Source: Bacillota bacterium
GTDB lineage: Bacteria > Bacillota_I > Bacilli_A > RF39 > UBA660
DNA length: 64,000 bases
Assembly: GCA_015059245.1 (NCBI GenBank)
Contig: SVAU01000001.1
Span: forward strand, 1 to 64,000
Direction: 5' to 3'
Below the pieces are notes generated by a model. It had not been told where the DNA came from. It saw only the letters and a program-made list of their open reading frames with translations, and ran no database searches. A program made the translations under genes and the position numbers. Below are positions 25,808 through 35,474 of the stretch, piece by piece (the stretch's first letter is position 1; every line of letters starts with the position of its first letter).

Positions 25808-27142
25808 ATGAATGATATAAAGTATTATAGTATTACTGCATTAAATAGAGCTATTAAGAATATGTTTGATAGTAAGCCAGAACTTAATAATGTATTTATA
25901 AAAGGTGAAATAAGTAATTTTAAACATCATACAAGAGGGCATTTATATTTTACTTTAAAAGATGAAAATAGTAGAATTGCTGCTGTTATGTTTGCTGGAC
26001 CTGCTACTAAGTTAAAATTTGAACCAGAAGATGGAATGAAGGTATTAGTTGCTGGTAGAGTTACTGTTTATGAACAAACCGGTGGTTATCAAATATATGT
26101 TGAACAAATGGATCTAGATGGAATTGGTAATCTATATTTAGAATATGAAAAATTAAAGAAACAATTAGAACAAGAAGGATTATTTAGTATAGAGCATAAA
26201 AGACCTATACCTAAGTATCCTAAAAGAATTGGTATTATTACTGCACCTACTGGTGCTGCTATAAGAGATATTTTAAGTACAATAAAAAGAAGATATCCTA
26301 TATGTGAAACAATATTATTTCCAGCATTAGTACAAGGTACAGGAGCTAAAGAAAGTATTGTAGAACAACTTAATCGAGCACAAGATTTTGACTTAGATGT
26401 CATTATTTGTGGTAGAGGTGGAGGTTCTATAGAAGATTTATGGGCATTTAATGAAGAGATAGTTGCTAGAGCAATATATAATTCTAAAATACCTGTAATC
26501 TCTGCGGTAGGACATGAAATAGATTTTACTATAGCAGACTTTGTTGCTGACTTAAGAGCACCAACTCCTACAGGAGCAGCAGAAATGGCTGTACCTAATT
26601 TAGTTGATTTAAAAACTTTAATAGAACAATATAAAATAAGAATGAATGAAAATATTAAAGGAATTATAAATTATAATACTAAGAGATTAGATAGTATTAG
26701 AGAATCTTATATACTTAAGAATCCTTTAGCTTTATATGAAGTTAAAGAACAAAAATTAGATACTTATATTGATAGATTAAATGGATTTATGAGTACTATG
26801 TTAAATGATTATAAGAATAGATTAGATAATATTAAGAGTAGCTATGTACTTAAAAATCCACTTGCTACTTATGAAGTTAAGAGAGAAAGAATTAATAATT
26901 TAGAAAGTATACTTAATAAAATAATAATAAGTCAGATAGATGTTAATAAACATAAATATGAAGTTATGATAAATAAATTAGAATTATTAAATCCTCTTAA
27001 TATACTTAGTAAGGGTTATAGTTTAGTTACTGTAGATGGTATGGTAGTTAAAGATACTAATGAATTAAAGATAGAAGATACTATTAATATTAGAATGCAT
27101 AAAGGAAATGTTAAAGCAATAGTTAAGGAGATAGATGAATAA
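25808..27142 (+). CDS. xseA: Exodeoxyribonuclease VII large subunit
   Basis: XseA with XseB degrades single-stranded DNA to oligonucleotides. It has 444 residues. The N-terminal OB fold spans about 1-95 (SITALNRAIK, GEISNFKHH, AVMFAG). The catalytic domain has PKRIGIITAPTGAAIRDI, GRGGGSIEDLWAFN and ADLRAPTPTGAAE, and coiled-coil helices and KGYSLV follow. Two near-copy segments in the coiled part (SYILKNPLALYEVK and SYVLKNPLATYEVK) are an internal repeat. Start at ATG 25808 after GGTGATT; the longer in-frame opening lies over the promoter. Confidence 0.95.
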   Translation: MNDIKYYSITALNRAIKNMFDSKPELNNVFIKGEISNFKHHTRGHLYFTLKDENSRIAAVMFAGPATKLKFEPEDGMKVLVAGRVTVYEQTGGYQIYVEQMDLDGIGNLYLEYEKLKKQLEQEGLFSIEHKRPIPKYPKRIGIITAPTGAAIRDILSTIKRRYPICETILFPALVQGTGAKESIVEQLNRAQDFDLDVIICGRGGGSIEDLWAFNEEIVARAIYNSKIPVISAVGHEIDFTIADFVADLRAPTPTGAAEMAVPNLVDLKTLIEQYKIRMNENIKGIINYNTKRLDSIRESYILKNPLALYEVKEQKLDTYIDRLNGFMSTMLNDYKNRLDNIKSSYVLKNPLATYEVKRERINNLESILNKIIISQIDVNKHKYEVMINKLELLNPLNILSKGYSLVTVDGMVVKDTNELKIEDTINIRMHKGNVKAIVKEIDE

Positions 27143-27375
27143 TGGCAAAAGAAGTTAAAGAAGAAAAAACATTTGAAGAAAGTTTAGTAGAATTAGAAAG
27201 TATTGTTAAAGAATTAGAAAGTGGTAATGTAGATTTAGATCAAGCTATAAATAAATATAGTGATGCAATGAAACTTGCTAAGTCATGTAGTGATAAACTT
27301 AATAATGCTACTTTAAAAGTTAATCAAATACTAAAAGAAAATGGTGTTTTAGAAGATTTTGAAATAGAAGAATAA
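27142..27375 (+). CDS. xseB: Exodeoxyribonuclease VII small subunit
   Basis: This 77-residue two-helix protein has the family pattern TFEESLVELESIVKELESGNVDLDQAI. It overlaps xseA by one base (TAATG) and is preceded by AAGGAG, so the two are translationally coupled. It forms the helical arms that surround XseA. Confidence 0.94.
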   Translation: MAKEVKEEKTFEESLVELESIVKELESGNVDLDQAINKYSDAMKLAKSCSDKLNNATLKVNQILKENGVLEDFEIEE

Positions 27376-27389
27376 AATCTTCTTTTTTT
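27366..27389 (+). terminator. Rho-independent terminator of xseAB
   Basis: AGAAGA / TCTTCT with a 6-base A/T loop is followed by T7; a TGTTATAAT lies at 27399-27407. Confidence 0.8.
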
Positions 27390-27433
27390 ATGTGTTTATG
27401 TTATAATAAATATAGAATAAGAGGTGTTTTATT

Positions 27434-29230
27434 ATGGCTTCAAAAGAAAAAGAAGAAAAGAAAACTGCCAAGAGATTAAAAAAAGAACAAGTAAAAGCAG
27501 AAAAGCTTAGTAAACGTAATGCTAAGAAAGAAAGTAAAGCTAAACAAGTAAAGAATAAAAAAGTTAAGAAACTTGATACAGTTGTTTTTGTAGATAATGA
27601 AGAACAAGCTAAAGAAGTACTTGAAGAAGTTATGAAAGGACCTGTTGTAGAAGATAAAAAAACTAGTAATTTTTGGTCTGAATTAAAAGCATTCTTCTTA
27701 ATTATTTTAATTGTTGGAGTTATAGTTGGTGGAGGTTTTATATTGTTTAAATATGTAAAACCATTTGAAAGCAAGAAGCCTAGTACACAAGAGTCTACTA
27801 AGGTAACTGAAAATAGTGAATATAAAACAGTAGTTTATAAACCTAGTGAAGGCAATTATTTATCTGTTATTAATGATCAATATCTTATTGAATATGGCGA
27901 TAGTATGCTATATAAATTATTAGATATGGATGGTAATGTTTTATTTAGTGGTACTGAAAGTTATTCTGAAATACTAATGGGTGTAGATGATGAACTTTAT
28001 TTAACTCATATAGGTGCTAGTCAAGAACAAGATAATGCTTCATTAAGTGTATATAAATTTGTAGATAAAGAATTAGTAGAAGTATTTACTGCAGATGATG
28101 AGGGTTATTTATTTACTACATTAGTTTATAGTAATAATGGAGTAGATTACTTATTGGGAGTAGTTGGTGAAAAACTAGCAGATGATGATAGCGTAGAAGT
28201 AGAATCAATACTTTATACATTAGATAATAAAAGAGAAGAAATTAAAGATGTTAGAATACATGGAGAAGATCCTTTTAGATTAGCAGTAGATCAACCTATA
28301 GTAACTTTTAATAAAGATTATGTTATCGTAAAAGATACTCATGATGAATATAAATATGGTGTTTATGATATAAAGAATTCTGAAGTAGTATTAAATACTA
28401 AGTATAATGGATTATATACAACTAATAATGGTGATTATATTGCTATTAAAGGAGAAAAAGCAGGATTAGTAAATATTAAATCTAAGATATTAGTAGATTT
28501 TAAATATGATTTTATTTATGATGCGAATGGATTCTATGTTGTTGGTAAAGATAAAAAACTAGGTATTTTAGATTCTGAATTTAAAGAAGTTATAAAACCT
28601 ACATTTGCTTTTCAACATGTTGGTAATGCTGGATTTAGTTATCGTTTATGTTGTGGGTCTGTTAATTCATTTGATGCTTATAAATATAAAGATAAATATA
28701 TATTAACAGTTAATGCTAATGAATTAGGTTATGATTTAAAATATAAAGTACATGAAACATATGTAATTGATTCTAAGGGTGAATACTTAACTATAGGAGC
28801 TAATGAATTTGCTATTAAAGATGATTTTATTTATGCATATGATAAAGATGCTAAAATATATACTATATACGATGAACATTTTGCTAAGAAATATAGTATA
28901 GATATTAGTAAATATGATTTTGAAGATGGGCCTTATATTACATTAGCTAATGACAATACTATAGTAGTATCTTTAGATACTGAACTATATTATGATTATG
29001 CTACTGGTGAAGAAATTGAATCTATTAAAGATGCTACATTTACAGTAGATAAAATAGAATTTAAATATGTAAGTAAAGATAATAAGGTGACTTTAAAAGT
29101 TAATGGAGAAGTTATTGGTATATATAATTATGATCCTATTTATAGGAATGGTTTCTATCATAAAATAGGAGATAAAACATATTATTATGTAACTAGTGAT
29201 ATTTATGTAATGGTAAGAAAAAGCGAATAA
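27434..29230 (+). CDS. Membrane-anchored WG-repeat protein
   Basis: This 598-residue protein has a Lys/Glu-rich cytosolic N-terminus (1-75), one membrane helix (about 80-102) and a large extracellular part. The centre has repeats of the WG/KWG type: KYGVYDIKNSEVVLNTKYNG, AGLVNIKSKILVDFKYDF, KLGILDSEFKEVIKPTF. They form short beta-hairpin units. The next gene has the same plan, so the pair is paralogous. Binding partner unknown. Promoter TGTTATAAT is at 27399-27407 and the start follows AGAGGTG. Confidence 0.75.
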   Translation: MASKEKEEKKTAKRLKKEQVKAEKLSKRNAKKESKAKQVKNKKVKKLDTVVFVDNEEQAKEVLEEVMKGPVVEDKKTSNFWSELKAFFLIILIVGVIVGGGFILFKYVKPFESKKPSTQESTKVTENSEYKTVVYKPSEGNYLSVINDQYLIEYGDSMLYKLLDMDGNVLFSGTESYSEILMGVDDELYLTHIGASQEQDNASLSVYKFVDKELVEVFTADDEGYLFTTLVYSNNGVDYLLGVVGEKLADDDSVEVESILYTLDNKREEIKDVRIHGEDPFRLAVDQPIVTFNKDYVIVKDTHDEYKYGVYDIKNSEVVLNTKYNGLYTTNNGDYIAIKGEKAGLVNIKSKILVDFKYDFIYDANGFYVVGKDKKLGILDSEFKEVIKPTFAFQHVGNAGFSYRLCCGSVNSFDAYKYKDKYILTVNANELGYDLKYKVHETYVIDSKGEYLTIGANEFAIKDDFIYAYDKDAKIYTIYDEHFAKKYSIDISKYDFEDGPYITLANDNTIVVSLDTELYYDYATGEEIESIKDATFTVDKIEFKYVSKDNKVTLKVNGEVIGIYNYDPIYRNGFYHKIGDKTYYYVTSDIYVMVRKSE

Positions 29231-29241
29231 TCGCTTTTTTT
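29219..29241 (+). terminator. Rho-independent terminator
   Basis: AAGCGA / TCGCTT with loop ATAA is followed by T6. Two TATAAT boxes follow within 25 bases. Confidence 0.85.
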
Positions 29242-29281
29242 AATGGGTATAATTTGTTATAATTTTATATGAAGTGATATT

Positions 29282-30739
29282 ATGGCAGAAGAAAGAAACA
29301 GAAAAACACTAGTAATTATAATATTAGGCTTATTATTTTTTGTATTAGGTATAGTAGGATATAACATATCTTATTCTAATAGAAGGAATAGTAGTGTTAA
29401 TTTAAAGATAAATCAAATATATTCATCTGATTATCAATTGGATTCTATAGATAATAAATATTTTATAGGTTCTTATGAAACTAATAGAATAGATGTAATA
29501 ATAGATGAATTTGGTAATGAAATATATAAAGGTAATGAAAATATTTATTATGATGGAGTTTATAAACTTAAAGATGAAAGATATCTTATATATGATAATA
29601 ATGAAAGTAATTTATTAGCTTATGTATTTGATGGTACTAATATAACTAAATATTATGAAATAAAAGATGTTACTTATGTAAAACCTATTGTTTATACTAG
29701 TTTAGATAAAGAGTATATTTTAGGATTTGCTAGTATGATAGATAATAATTTATATTTATATGGACTTGATAATAGTGGAATTATAGTACTTAATGATACT
29801 AGTATAGTAGCTGATAATGATACTACGGAGGCTTATTATGTATATAGTGATAAATACTTAGTAGTTAAGAATAAAGATGAATTAATGGGTGTTATTACAT
29901 TAGATGGTAATATTGTTATAGATTATAAATATAAAGACATAATTAATAATAGTAATGAGACTTTTATAGCATTAAATAAAAATAATAAATATGGAATTAT
30001 AGATAAACATAATGAAGTAGTAGTTAAGTTTAATTATAAAGTAATTGATAAATTTGATAATTATTATATATTTGTTAATGATAATAATAAGATGGCTTTA
30101 TATGATGAAAACTATAAGTCAATTACTAAGTATGAAATGGTATATAATACATTAATTGATTATGGATTAAGAAATGAGAGTAATAGTATTAATTTAGTAA
30201 AAGTTAATGGTAAGATAGCTATAGTTAATAATTATTTAGAAGGTATAAATGGTACTGAATATGATAAACATAATCTTTATATAATTGATGGAACTAATAT
30301 ATATAAAGAGATTAAACAAGTAGGATTTGGATATGATAATATTGTATATACTTATGATAAAGATAATAATATAAGAATATATAATAGTGATATAAGTTTA
30401 TTGTTTGAAATTAAGATTAATAATATAGCTAAGATAGAAGAAATATCTAGTGTTAATAATGAACTTATTATGATTAGATATATAGATAATACAGATAAAG
30501 AAAATATAAATTATTATGATTTAAATGGTCATAATAAAGAATTTAAGTTAGGTACATTATTTATTAAAGATGTATATTATAGGGGTTATATAAAGAATGA
30601 TGGTGATAATAAATTACTTACTTTATATGATTTAGATAATAATGAATTAGCAAGTGTTTATGGTAAGAATATAACTTTATGTGATAAATACTTAATAATA
30701 GATAATAGTATTTATAAAATAGAAATAAAAGAAAACTAG
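29282..30739 (+). CDS. Membrane-anchored WG-repeat protein, paralogue
   Basis: This 485-residue protein has a very short cytosolic start, one membrane helix (about 9-29) and an extracellular part with WG-type repeats (for example LMGVITLDGNIVIDYKYKD, KYGIIDKHNEVVVKFNYK). It is a shorter version of the upstream protein without the Lys-rich N-terminus. Asn/Asp content is extreme, and codons are drawn mostly from A and T. Function unknown. Confidence 0.72.
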   Translation: MAEERNRKTLVIIILGLLFFVLGIVGYNISYSNRRNSSVNLKINQIYSSDYQLDSIDNKYFIGSYETNRIDVIIDEFGNEIYKGNENIYYDGVYKLKDERYLIYDNNESNLLAYVFDGTNITKYYEIKDVTYVKPIVYTSLDKEYILGFASMIDNNLYLYGLDNSGIIVLNDTSIVADNDTTEAYYVYSDKYLVVKNKDELMGVITLDGNIVIDYKYKDIINNSNETFIALNKNNKYGIIDKHNEVVVKFNYKVIDKFDNYYIFVNDNNKMALYDENYKSITKYEMVYNTLIDYGLRNESNSINLVKVNGKIAIVNNYLEGINGTEYDKHNLYIIDGTNIYKEIKQVGFGYDNIVYTYDKDNNIRIYNSDISLLFEIKINNIAKIEEISSVNNELIMIRYIDNTDKENINYYDLNGHNKEFKLGTLFIKDVYYRGYIKNDGDNKLLTLYDLDNNELASVYGKNITLCDKYLIIDNSIYKIEIKEN

Positions 30740-30755
30740 TTATACTAGTTTTTTT
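30732..30755 (+). terminator. Rho-independent terminator
   Basis: AAAACTAGT, loop TAT, ACTAGTTTT is followed by T4; the stop codon is in the stem. Confidence 0.9.
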
Positions 30756-30816
30756 ATTGGAATAAATTGGAATGCTAAGTAATAATTATATGGAAATAAT
30801 AATAGTAGGTGATAAT

Positions 30817-31785
30817 ATGAAAAAGTTATTATTATTAATTTTATTATTTCCTTCTTTAGTATTTGCTTATAGTAATTATCTTATTATGGGTGGAGATACT
30901 TTAGGAGTTGAAGTTAATAGTAAAGGTATTATAGTAGTTGGTTTTTATAAAATAGATAATGAATATATAAATAGAGATTTAAAAGTAGGAGATACTATAT
31001 TAGAAGTTAATGATATAGAAGTTAATAGTACTAGTGATTTAGTTAATGTAATTGATAAATATATGATAGATAATAAAGTAAGTATTGAATATGATAGAAA
31101 TGGTAAGATATATGAAGATGAATTAGATTTAAAGTATGAATCTGGTACTTATAAAACGGGATTATATGTTAAGTCTAGTATATTAGGGATAGGTACTCTT
31201 ACTTATATAGATCCTAATACAGGTGTTTATGGTATATTAGGACATAGTCTTAATTTAAGTAAAACTAATAAAAGAATAGAAGTAAGAGAAGGATATACAT
31301 ATAATGCTAAAGTAATTAATTTTACTAGAAGTAAAGATGGTAATCCTGGTAGTAAGAATGCAGATATAGATAAGAATAGTATATTTGGTACTATAGAAAT
31401 TAATACTAGATATGGAGTATTTGGTAAAGTTAATAATATGGATGATACTAAGTTGGTAGAAGTAGGTAAGATAGATGATGTAAATACAGGTAAAGCTTAT
31501 ATTTATACTACTAATTTAGATAATAAAATAGAGAAGTATGAAATTAAAATATTAGAAATAAATAAGTATAATAGTGATAAAAACTTTTATTTTGAAATAG
31601 TAGATAAAGACTTAATTAATATGAGTGGTGGTATAGTACAAGGTATGAGTGGTTCACCAATTATACAAGATGGTAAGATAATAGGAGCTGTTACTAGAGT
31701 ATTAGTTGATGATGTTAGTAGGGGTTATGGACTTAGTATAGTTAAAATGTTAGAAGAAGGAGATAAGATAGTTGAAGGCCAATAA
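30817..31785 (+). CDS. spoIVB: SpoIVB-type serine protease (S55, PDZ)
   Basis: This 322-residue protein has a signal peptide (1-16), a PDZ domain (about 35-105: LKVGDTILEVNDIEV) and an S55 peptidase domain. The domain opening GIGTLTYIDPNTGVYGILGHSL holds the catalytic His (LGH), and QGMSGSPIIQDGKIIGAVT holds the catalytic Ser. In Bacillus SpoIVB is secreted into the space between forespore and mother cell and triggers sigma-K activation. Here it lies 3.4 kb after xseAB, close to its place in Bacillus. ATG 30817 follows AGGTGAT. No other sporulation gene is in the window, so its role here may differ. Confidence 0.92.
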   Translation: MKKLLLLILLFPSLVFAYSNYLIMGGDTLGVEVNSKGIIVVGFYKIDNEYINRDLKVGDTILEVNDIEVNSTSDLVNVIDKYMIDNKVSIEYDRNGKIYEDELDLKYESGTYKTGLYVKSSILGIGTLTYIDPNTGVYGILGHSLNLSKTNKRIEVREGYTYNAKVINFTRSKDGNPGSKNADIDKNSIFGTIEINTRYGVFGKVNNMDDTKLVEVGKIDDVNTGKAYIYTTNLDNKIEKYEIKILEINKYNSDKNFYFEIVDKDLINMSGGIVQGMSGSPIIQDGKIIGAVTRVLVDDVSRGYGLSIVKMLEEGDKIVEGQ

Positions 31786-31793
31786 GGCCTTTT
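31775..31793 (+). terminator. Short terminator hairpin
   Basis: AAGGCC / GGCCTT with a 5-base loop and T2-4; the stop codon is in the loop. The T run is short. Confidence 0.65.
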
Positions 31794-31796
31794 AAT

Positions 31797-31825
31797 TTGC
31801 CTAAAATGGGCATTTATGGTAGAAT
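31797..31825 (+). promoter_or_regulatory. Sigma-A promoter of the coiled-coil pair
   Basis: TTGCCT and TAGAAT with 17 bases between; TGG precedes the -10 (extended form). It lies 29 bases ahead of the start. Confidence 0.65.
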
Positions 31826-31854
31826 AAGTCCCGTTAAAAAAGAGGGGGATTAGT

Positions 31855-33240
31855 ATGGCAGGTAATTATTTTATTGAATATACTAATTATATTAATGACT
31901 TACAATATAAATTAATGAAGATACAACTGAGATATAATGAATGTATTGAAAATGTTAGAAGAGCTTTAAGAGATGGAGAAATAACTGAAGAAGAAGCTAA
32001 TGTATTATTTAATCAAAGAATGGATATGTATTATGAACAATATGATAGTAAATATACATTATCTAAAAGAGATGTAGAATTTGTTAGAACATATGCAGCT
32101 TTAGATAGAAATGGTATGTTACTTGCTAGTTTCTTAAAGAGTGAATACTTAGATAAGAAAGATAAATTATTAGATATATTAGAAGCAGTTAAAATATATG
32201 GATATTTAGATAGTCTTAGTAGTGAGGATGCTAGATTAACTGTTAAATCTGCTATGTTTGAACATTATAATAGTCAATTAGAAAAGATAGAAAATAGAAT
32301 GAATAATTTAATTTCTATGTATGGTGAAAAAGAAAAAAGAAGTAGAAGATACTTAGAATTAGATGAACAAAGAAATAAATTATTAAAAGCATTAAATGCT
32401 ATTGCAGGATTAGATAAAGCTTCAGAAGAAGTATTTGATAGAATAGTAAGACAATTTTATGATGTAGATAAAAAGTACTATGAATGGTTCTTAAAAATGC
32501 AAATAAAACAAGAATATGAAGATGGTACTGTATATCAAGAACATGTTGATACTATGACAACTATTTCAGATACAACTACTACATTAGTAAATTCTAGTGA
32601 TGAAGTAATTAGTCTTAATAGAACATTAGAAGATACTAATAGAGAAATGTTTAATGTTATTTTAGGTATTTCACAATACGATGTAGATAGTGCTTTAGCA
32701 TTACAAGAAAAACCTAAAAAGAGAATGTTTAGAAAAGAAGAATTAAATAATAAAGAAGGTTTATTTAATGTATTTGTAGGATTACTTACTATTAATGGCT
32801 TAAAATCATATATAGAATTTATGTATGGTAATGGTAATGATACTATAAATTTAAATGAAACATTTGAAGTTTATTTTACTAAAAAATATGGTGAAGGAAC
32901 TATGTATGTAGATCCTAATAAGTTTATTAATGATTTTAGAGATGACGTAATTGCATACTATAAAGAAAAGATTGAAGAAATAATTAATAAAATTAATGTA
33001 TTAAATGTAAAAATTAATTCTAATACTTACTTAATGTGTGGTAATATAAAAGTAGGTATGAATCAAGCTGTATTACAAAGAGATATTAGAGAACAATATC
33101 CAGCTAAGAGAGATGAATTAATGATAGTAGGATTTACTATGGATGAATTAAATAGGATTTATACTGACTTAAAAGAATTTGTGGGGAATGGATTTAGTTT
33201 TGGTACTGATGATGAAGAATTATTTTTAAGAAAGGTGTAA
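31855..33240 (+). CDS. Coiled-coil cytosolic protein, unknown
   Basis: This 461-residue, almost wholly helical, charged protein has several coiled-coil stretches and no membrane segment. Near the C-terminus, DPNKFINDFRDDVIAYYKEKIEEIINKIN matches DEKMFIKAFRDFLLHFYNREIERLEREAN in the next gene, so the two share a domain. GAGGGGGAT precedes the start. I recognise no family; a structural or scaffold role is only a guess. Confidence 0.7.
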   Translation: MAGNYFIEYTNYINDLQYKLMKIQLRYNECIENVRRALRDGEITEEEANVLFNQRMDMYYEQYDSKYTLSKRDVEFVRTYAALDRNGMLLASFLKSEYLDKKDKLLDILEAVKIYGYLDSLSSEDARLTVKSAMFEHYNSQLEKIENRMNNLISMYGEKEKRSRRYLELDEQRNKLLKALNAIAGLDKASEEVFDRIVRQFYDVDKKYYEWFLKMQIKQEYEDGTVYQEHVDTMTTISDTTTTLVNSSDEVISLNRTLEDTNREMFNVILGISQYDVDSALALQEKPKKRMFRKEELNNKEGLFNVFVGLLTINGLKSYIEFMYGNGNDTINLNETFEVYFTKKYGEGTMYVDPNKFINDFRDDVIAYYKEKIEEIINKINVLNVKINSNTYLMCGNIKVGMNQAVLQRDIREQYPAKRDELMIVGFTMDELNRIYTDLKEFVGNGFSFGTDDEELFLRKV

Positions 33241-33244
33241 TACT

Positions 33245-34342
33245 ATGGTTGATGAATTAATGCTACAAGATGTAAAGAGTATCTTAAAAAAAATAGAATT
33301 AATCAGATCAAAAGAAGATTTTGAACAAATATTAAAAGATAATGGATTGAGTTTAGATTCTAAGGAAGATGAAATAAATGAATTTTTAGTAAATAAGTTT
33401 ATGAGTCCTAATGAAATAGAATTATTTAAAAGATATTTGTTGTATAAAAGAAGAGAAGATTTAAGTAACTTAGTTGTTGCTATAGATTCTTTTAGTGAAC
33501 TAACTGGAAGAATATCTACTTTATATGATGAAAATAGTAGATCTAGAAATACTATTAATTTAATTAATGGTCTAGTAGATAAAGTAGATGTAGGTTTAAG
33601 AGATTATCCTAATATAAGAGTAAGTACTGAATATGGTAAAGTAAAAGGAAGTTACAAAAGATATTTTGATGCTTATATTAAAGATGGAATGGATAGAGCT
33701 AAATTTACTGAAGAAATAGATCAAATAAATCATTCTGGTGTAATTGTTAAAAGTTTAAAGAAACGTAGATTAAAACAATTAAGAGAAGGTTTAGAAGAAC
33801 ATAATAAGAATTCTAAAGTACATGTAGATTCTTTATATGATAGATATATTAGTACTAGAGATGAATATGGTATTTATTTAAGGGATTTAATGAGCTCTTT
33901 AATAAAGAGAAATCCTGTATTATATGAAGCTGGCTTATTAAGTTTAAGTAGTATGTATGGTGAAGATATACCAATTAAGACTTTAAGTACCGGAGTTAAA
34001 GTGGTTGATAAAAGTAAAAAGACTGATATTACTCCTGAATATATAGCAGATAAAGCGTTTATGTATTTTAGAAAGATAGATGAACCAGAGTTTGATGAAA
34101 AGATGTTTATTAAGGCATTTAGAGACTTTTTATTACACTTTTATAATAGAGAGATAGAAAGACTTGAAAGAGAAGCAAATAATGCTTTAAAACAAATAAG
34201 AAGTTCTTTTAATCAACAAAGAGATATAACTAGAATGATGAGTACTTATCAAGAAGCTATAGAGATTCCTGCATTATCTCTTGATCAAGATAGTAAAGAT
34301 ACTATGGCATTAGTTTATCGTAATAATGGTACAAATAAATAA
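33245..34342 (+). CDS. Coiled-coil cytosolic protein, distant paralogue
   Basis: This 365-residue helical protein begins 4 bases after the previous stop, with AAAGGTG in the end of the upstream gene, so the two are co-translated. The shared C-terminal helix-rich domain (about residues 285-325) links it to that gene; the N-terminal halves differ. Function unknown. Confidence 0.7.
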   Translation: MVDELMLQDVKSILKKIELIRSKEDFEQILKDNGLSLDSKEDEINEFLVNKFMSPNEIELFKRYLLYKRREDLSNLVVAIDSFSELTGRISTLYDENSRSRNTINLINGLVDKVDVGLRDYPNIRVSTEYGKVKGSYKRYFDAYIKDGMDRAKFTEEIDQINHSGVIVKSLKKRRLKQLREGLEEHNKNSKVHVDSLYDRYISTRDEYGIYLRDLMSSLIKRNPVLYEAGLLSLSSMYGEDIPIKTLSTGVKVVDKSKKTDITPEYIADKAFMYFRKIDEPEFDEKMFIKAFRDFLLHFYNREIERLEREANNALKQIRSSFNQQRDITRMMSTYQEAIEIPALSLDQDSKDTMALVYRNNGTNK

Positions 34343-34367
34343 AGAGTGAAAATTCGCTCTTTTTTTG
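34341..34367 (+). terminator. Rho-independent terminator
   Basis: AGAGTGAA / TTCGCTCT is followed by T7. Confidence 0.9.
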
Positions 34368-34419
34368 TTAAAAAAAATAATTAATATGATATAATTCTTA
34401 TAGTATAGGAGAGTATCTT

Positions 34420-35472
34420 ATGAATAAGAAAAAGACTAAAATTAATATTATATTAATACTTATTGTTATATTTCTTATAGTTACAGCTTTAATGATTAGA
34501 TTTGAATTTAATCCTATTTCTTATTTACTAGGAAATAATAATGATAATCCTACTAATAAGGAAGTTGTTACTAATTTTAATGGTGTATATAGATATAAAG
34601 AAAGTTTAAATAAAACTTATAAGTTATATCACAATTGTACTTTAAGTTATTATGATTTTTATATTGTTATTTTGAATGATAATTATTATAGATATAAGTC
34701 TACTTGTGTCGGAACTTTTTTACTTGATGAAGGAAAGACTAAAGATTTAAAATTTGGAGAAACTCTTGAAAAGAGCACAGTTATTACTTTTGATGGTAAT
34801 GAGTATTTAAAAACCGATTATATAGATAGTGTTGTAGAAGGCAATTATTTAAAAAACAATTTAGAAGATACAGGTAGAATATATGCTGATACGTATCACG
34901 TATTATTAAAAGAAGCTCAATTAAAAGGAAAAGAATTTGATATATTAGATATTTCTTTGAACTTTTCTAACGTCAACTTTGTTTTTAAGTTTAAAAAGTT
35001 AGCTCCTAGATCTTTTGATATTAAATTATTTGGTGTAGATGAAAAGGTTATTTATTCGTATAATGTAAAAACGATGAATGATTTACCATTATTTTTAGGT
35101 TTTGGACAAAATTTATCTATAATTGAACCAATTGTAAATGATAGTAGATATGCATATACATTTAAATCAATTACTAAAGCTGGTCTTAATTATAATTTAG
35201 AAAGCAAATTTCCAATCACAATAGACGGAGATTTATTAACGTATTCAGATAATATTTATATTAAATATTCTCCTAGTGAAAATGTTTTTGTTTTATTAGT
35301 TAGTGATAGCAAGAAGTTTTGTGAAAAAGACAGTGATTCTAATGAAGTGGCTTATTATGTGTTTCATATTAAATATGATTATGTAGAAAAGAATTTTACT
35401 AATCCTAAGTTTATAAGAAAAGTTTATAAAAAAGAAGGATGTAAATATGTTGACGATTTAATGGAGGGGTAG
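34420..35472 (+). CDS. Single-pass membrane protein with extracellular domain
   Basis: This 350-residue protein has a short basic N-terminus, one helix (about 9-27) and an extracellular beta-rich region with several Cys (in YHNCTLSYYDF, KSTCVG, KFCEKD, KEGCKY), which may form disulphides. Its promoter is a TATAAT near 34389. The next small gene begins 2 bases after its stop. No family recognised. Confidence 0.68.
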   Translation: MNKKKTKINIILILIVIFLIVTALMIRFEFNPISYLLGNNNDNPTNKEVVTNFNGVYRYKESLNKTYKLYHNCTLSYYDFYIVILNDNYYRYKSTCVGTFLLDEGKTKDLKFGETLEKSTVITFDGNEYLKTDYIDSVVEGNYLKNNLEDTGRIYADTYHVLLKEAQLKGKEFDILDISLNFSNVNFVFKFKKLAPRSFDIKLFGVDEKVIYSYNVKTMNDLPLFLGFGQNLSIIEPIVNDSRYAYTFKSITKAGLNYNLESKFPITIDGDLLTYSDNIYIKYSPSENVFVLLVSDSKKFCEKDSDSNEVAYYVFHIKYDYVEKNFTNPKFIRKVYKKEGCKYVDDLMEG

Positions 35473-35474
35473 AA

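Noticed and set aside
26089..26403. 104-codon minus-strand frame inside xseA
   Set aside because: Lies wholly within a conserved gene and lacks its own signals.
31210..31225. DPNTG in SpoIVB as a sorting signal
   Set aside because: It is internal, within the conserved opening of the S55 domain, and not followed by a helix and basic tail.
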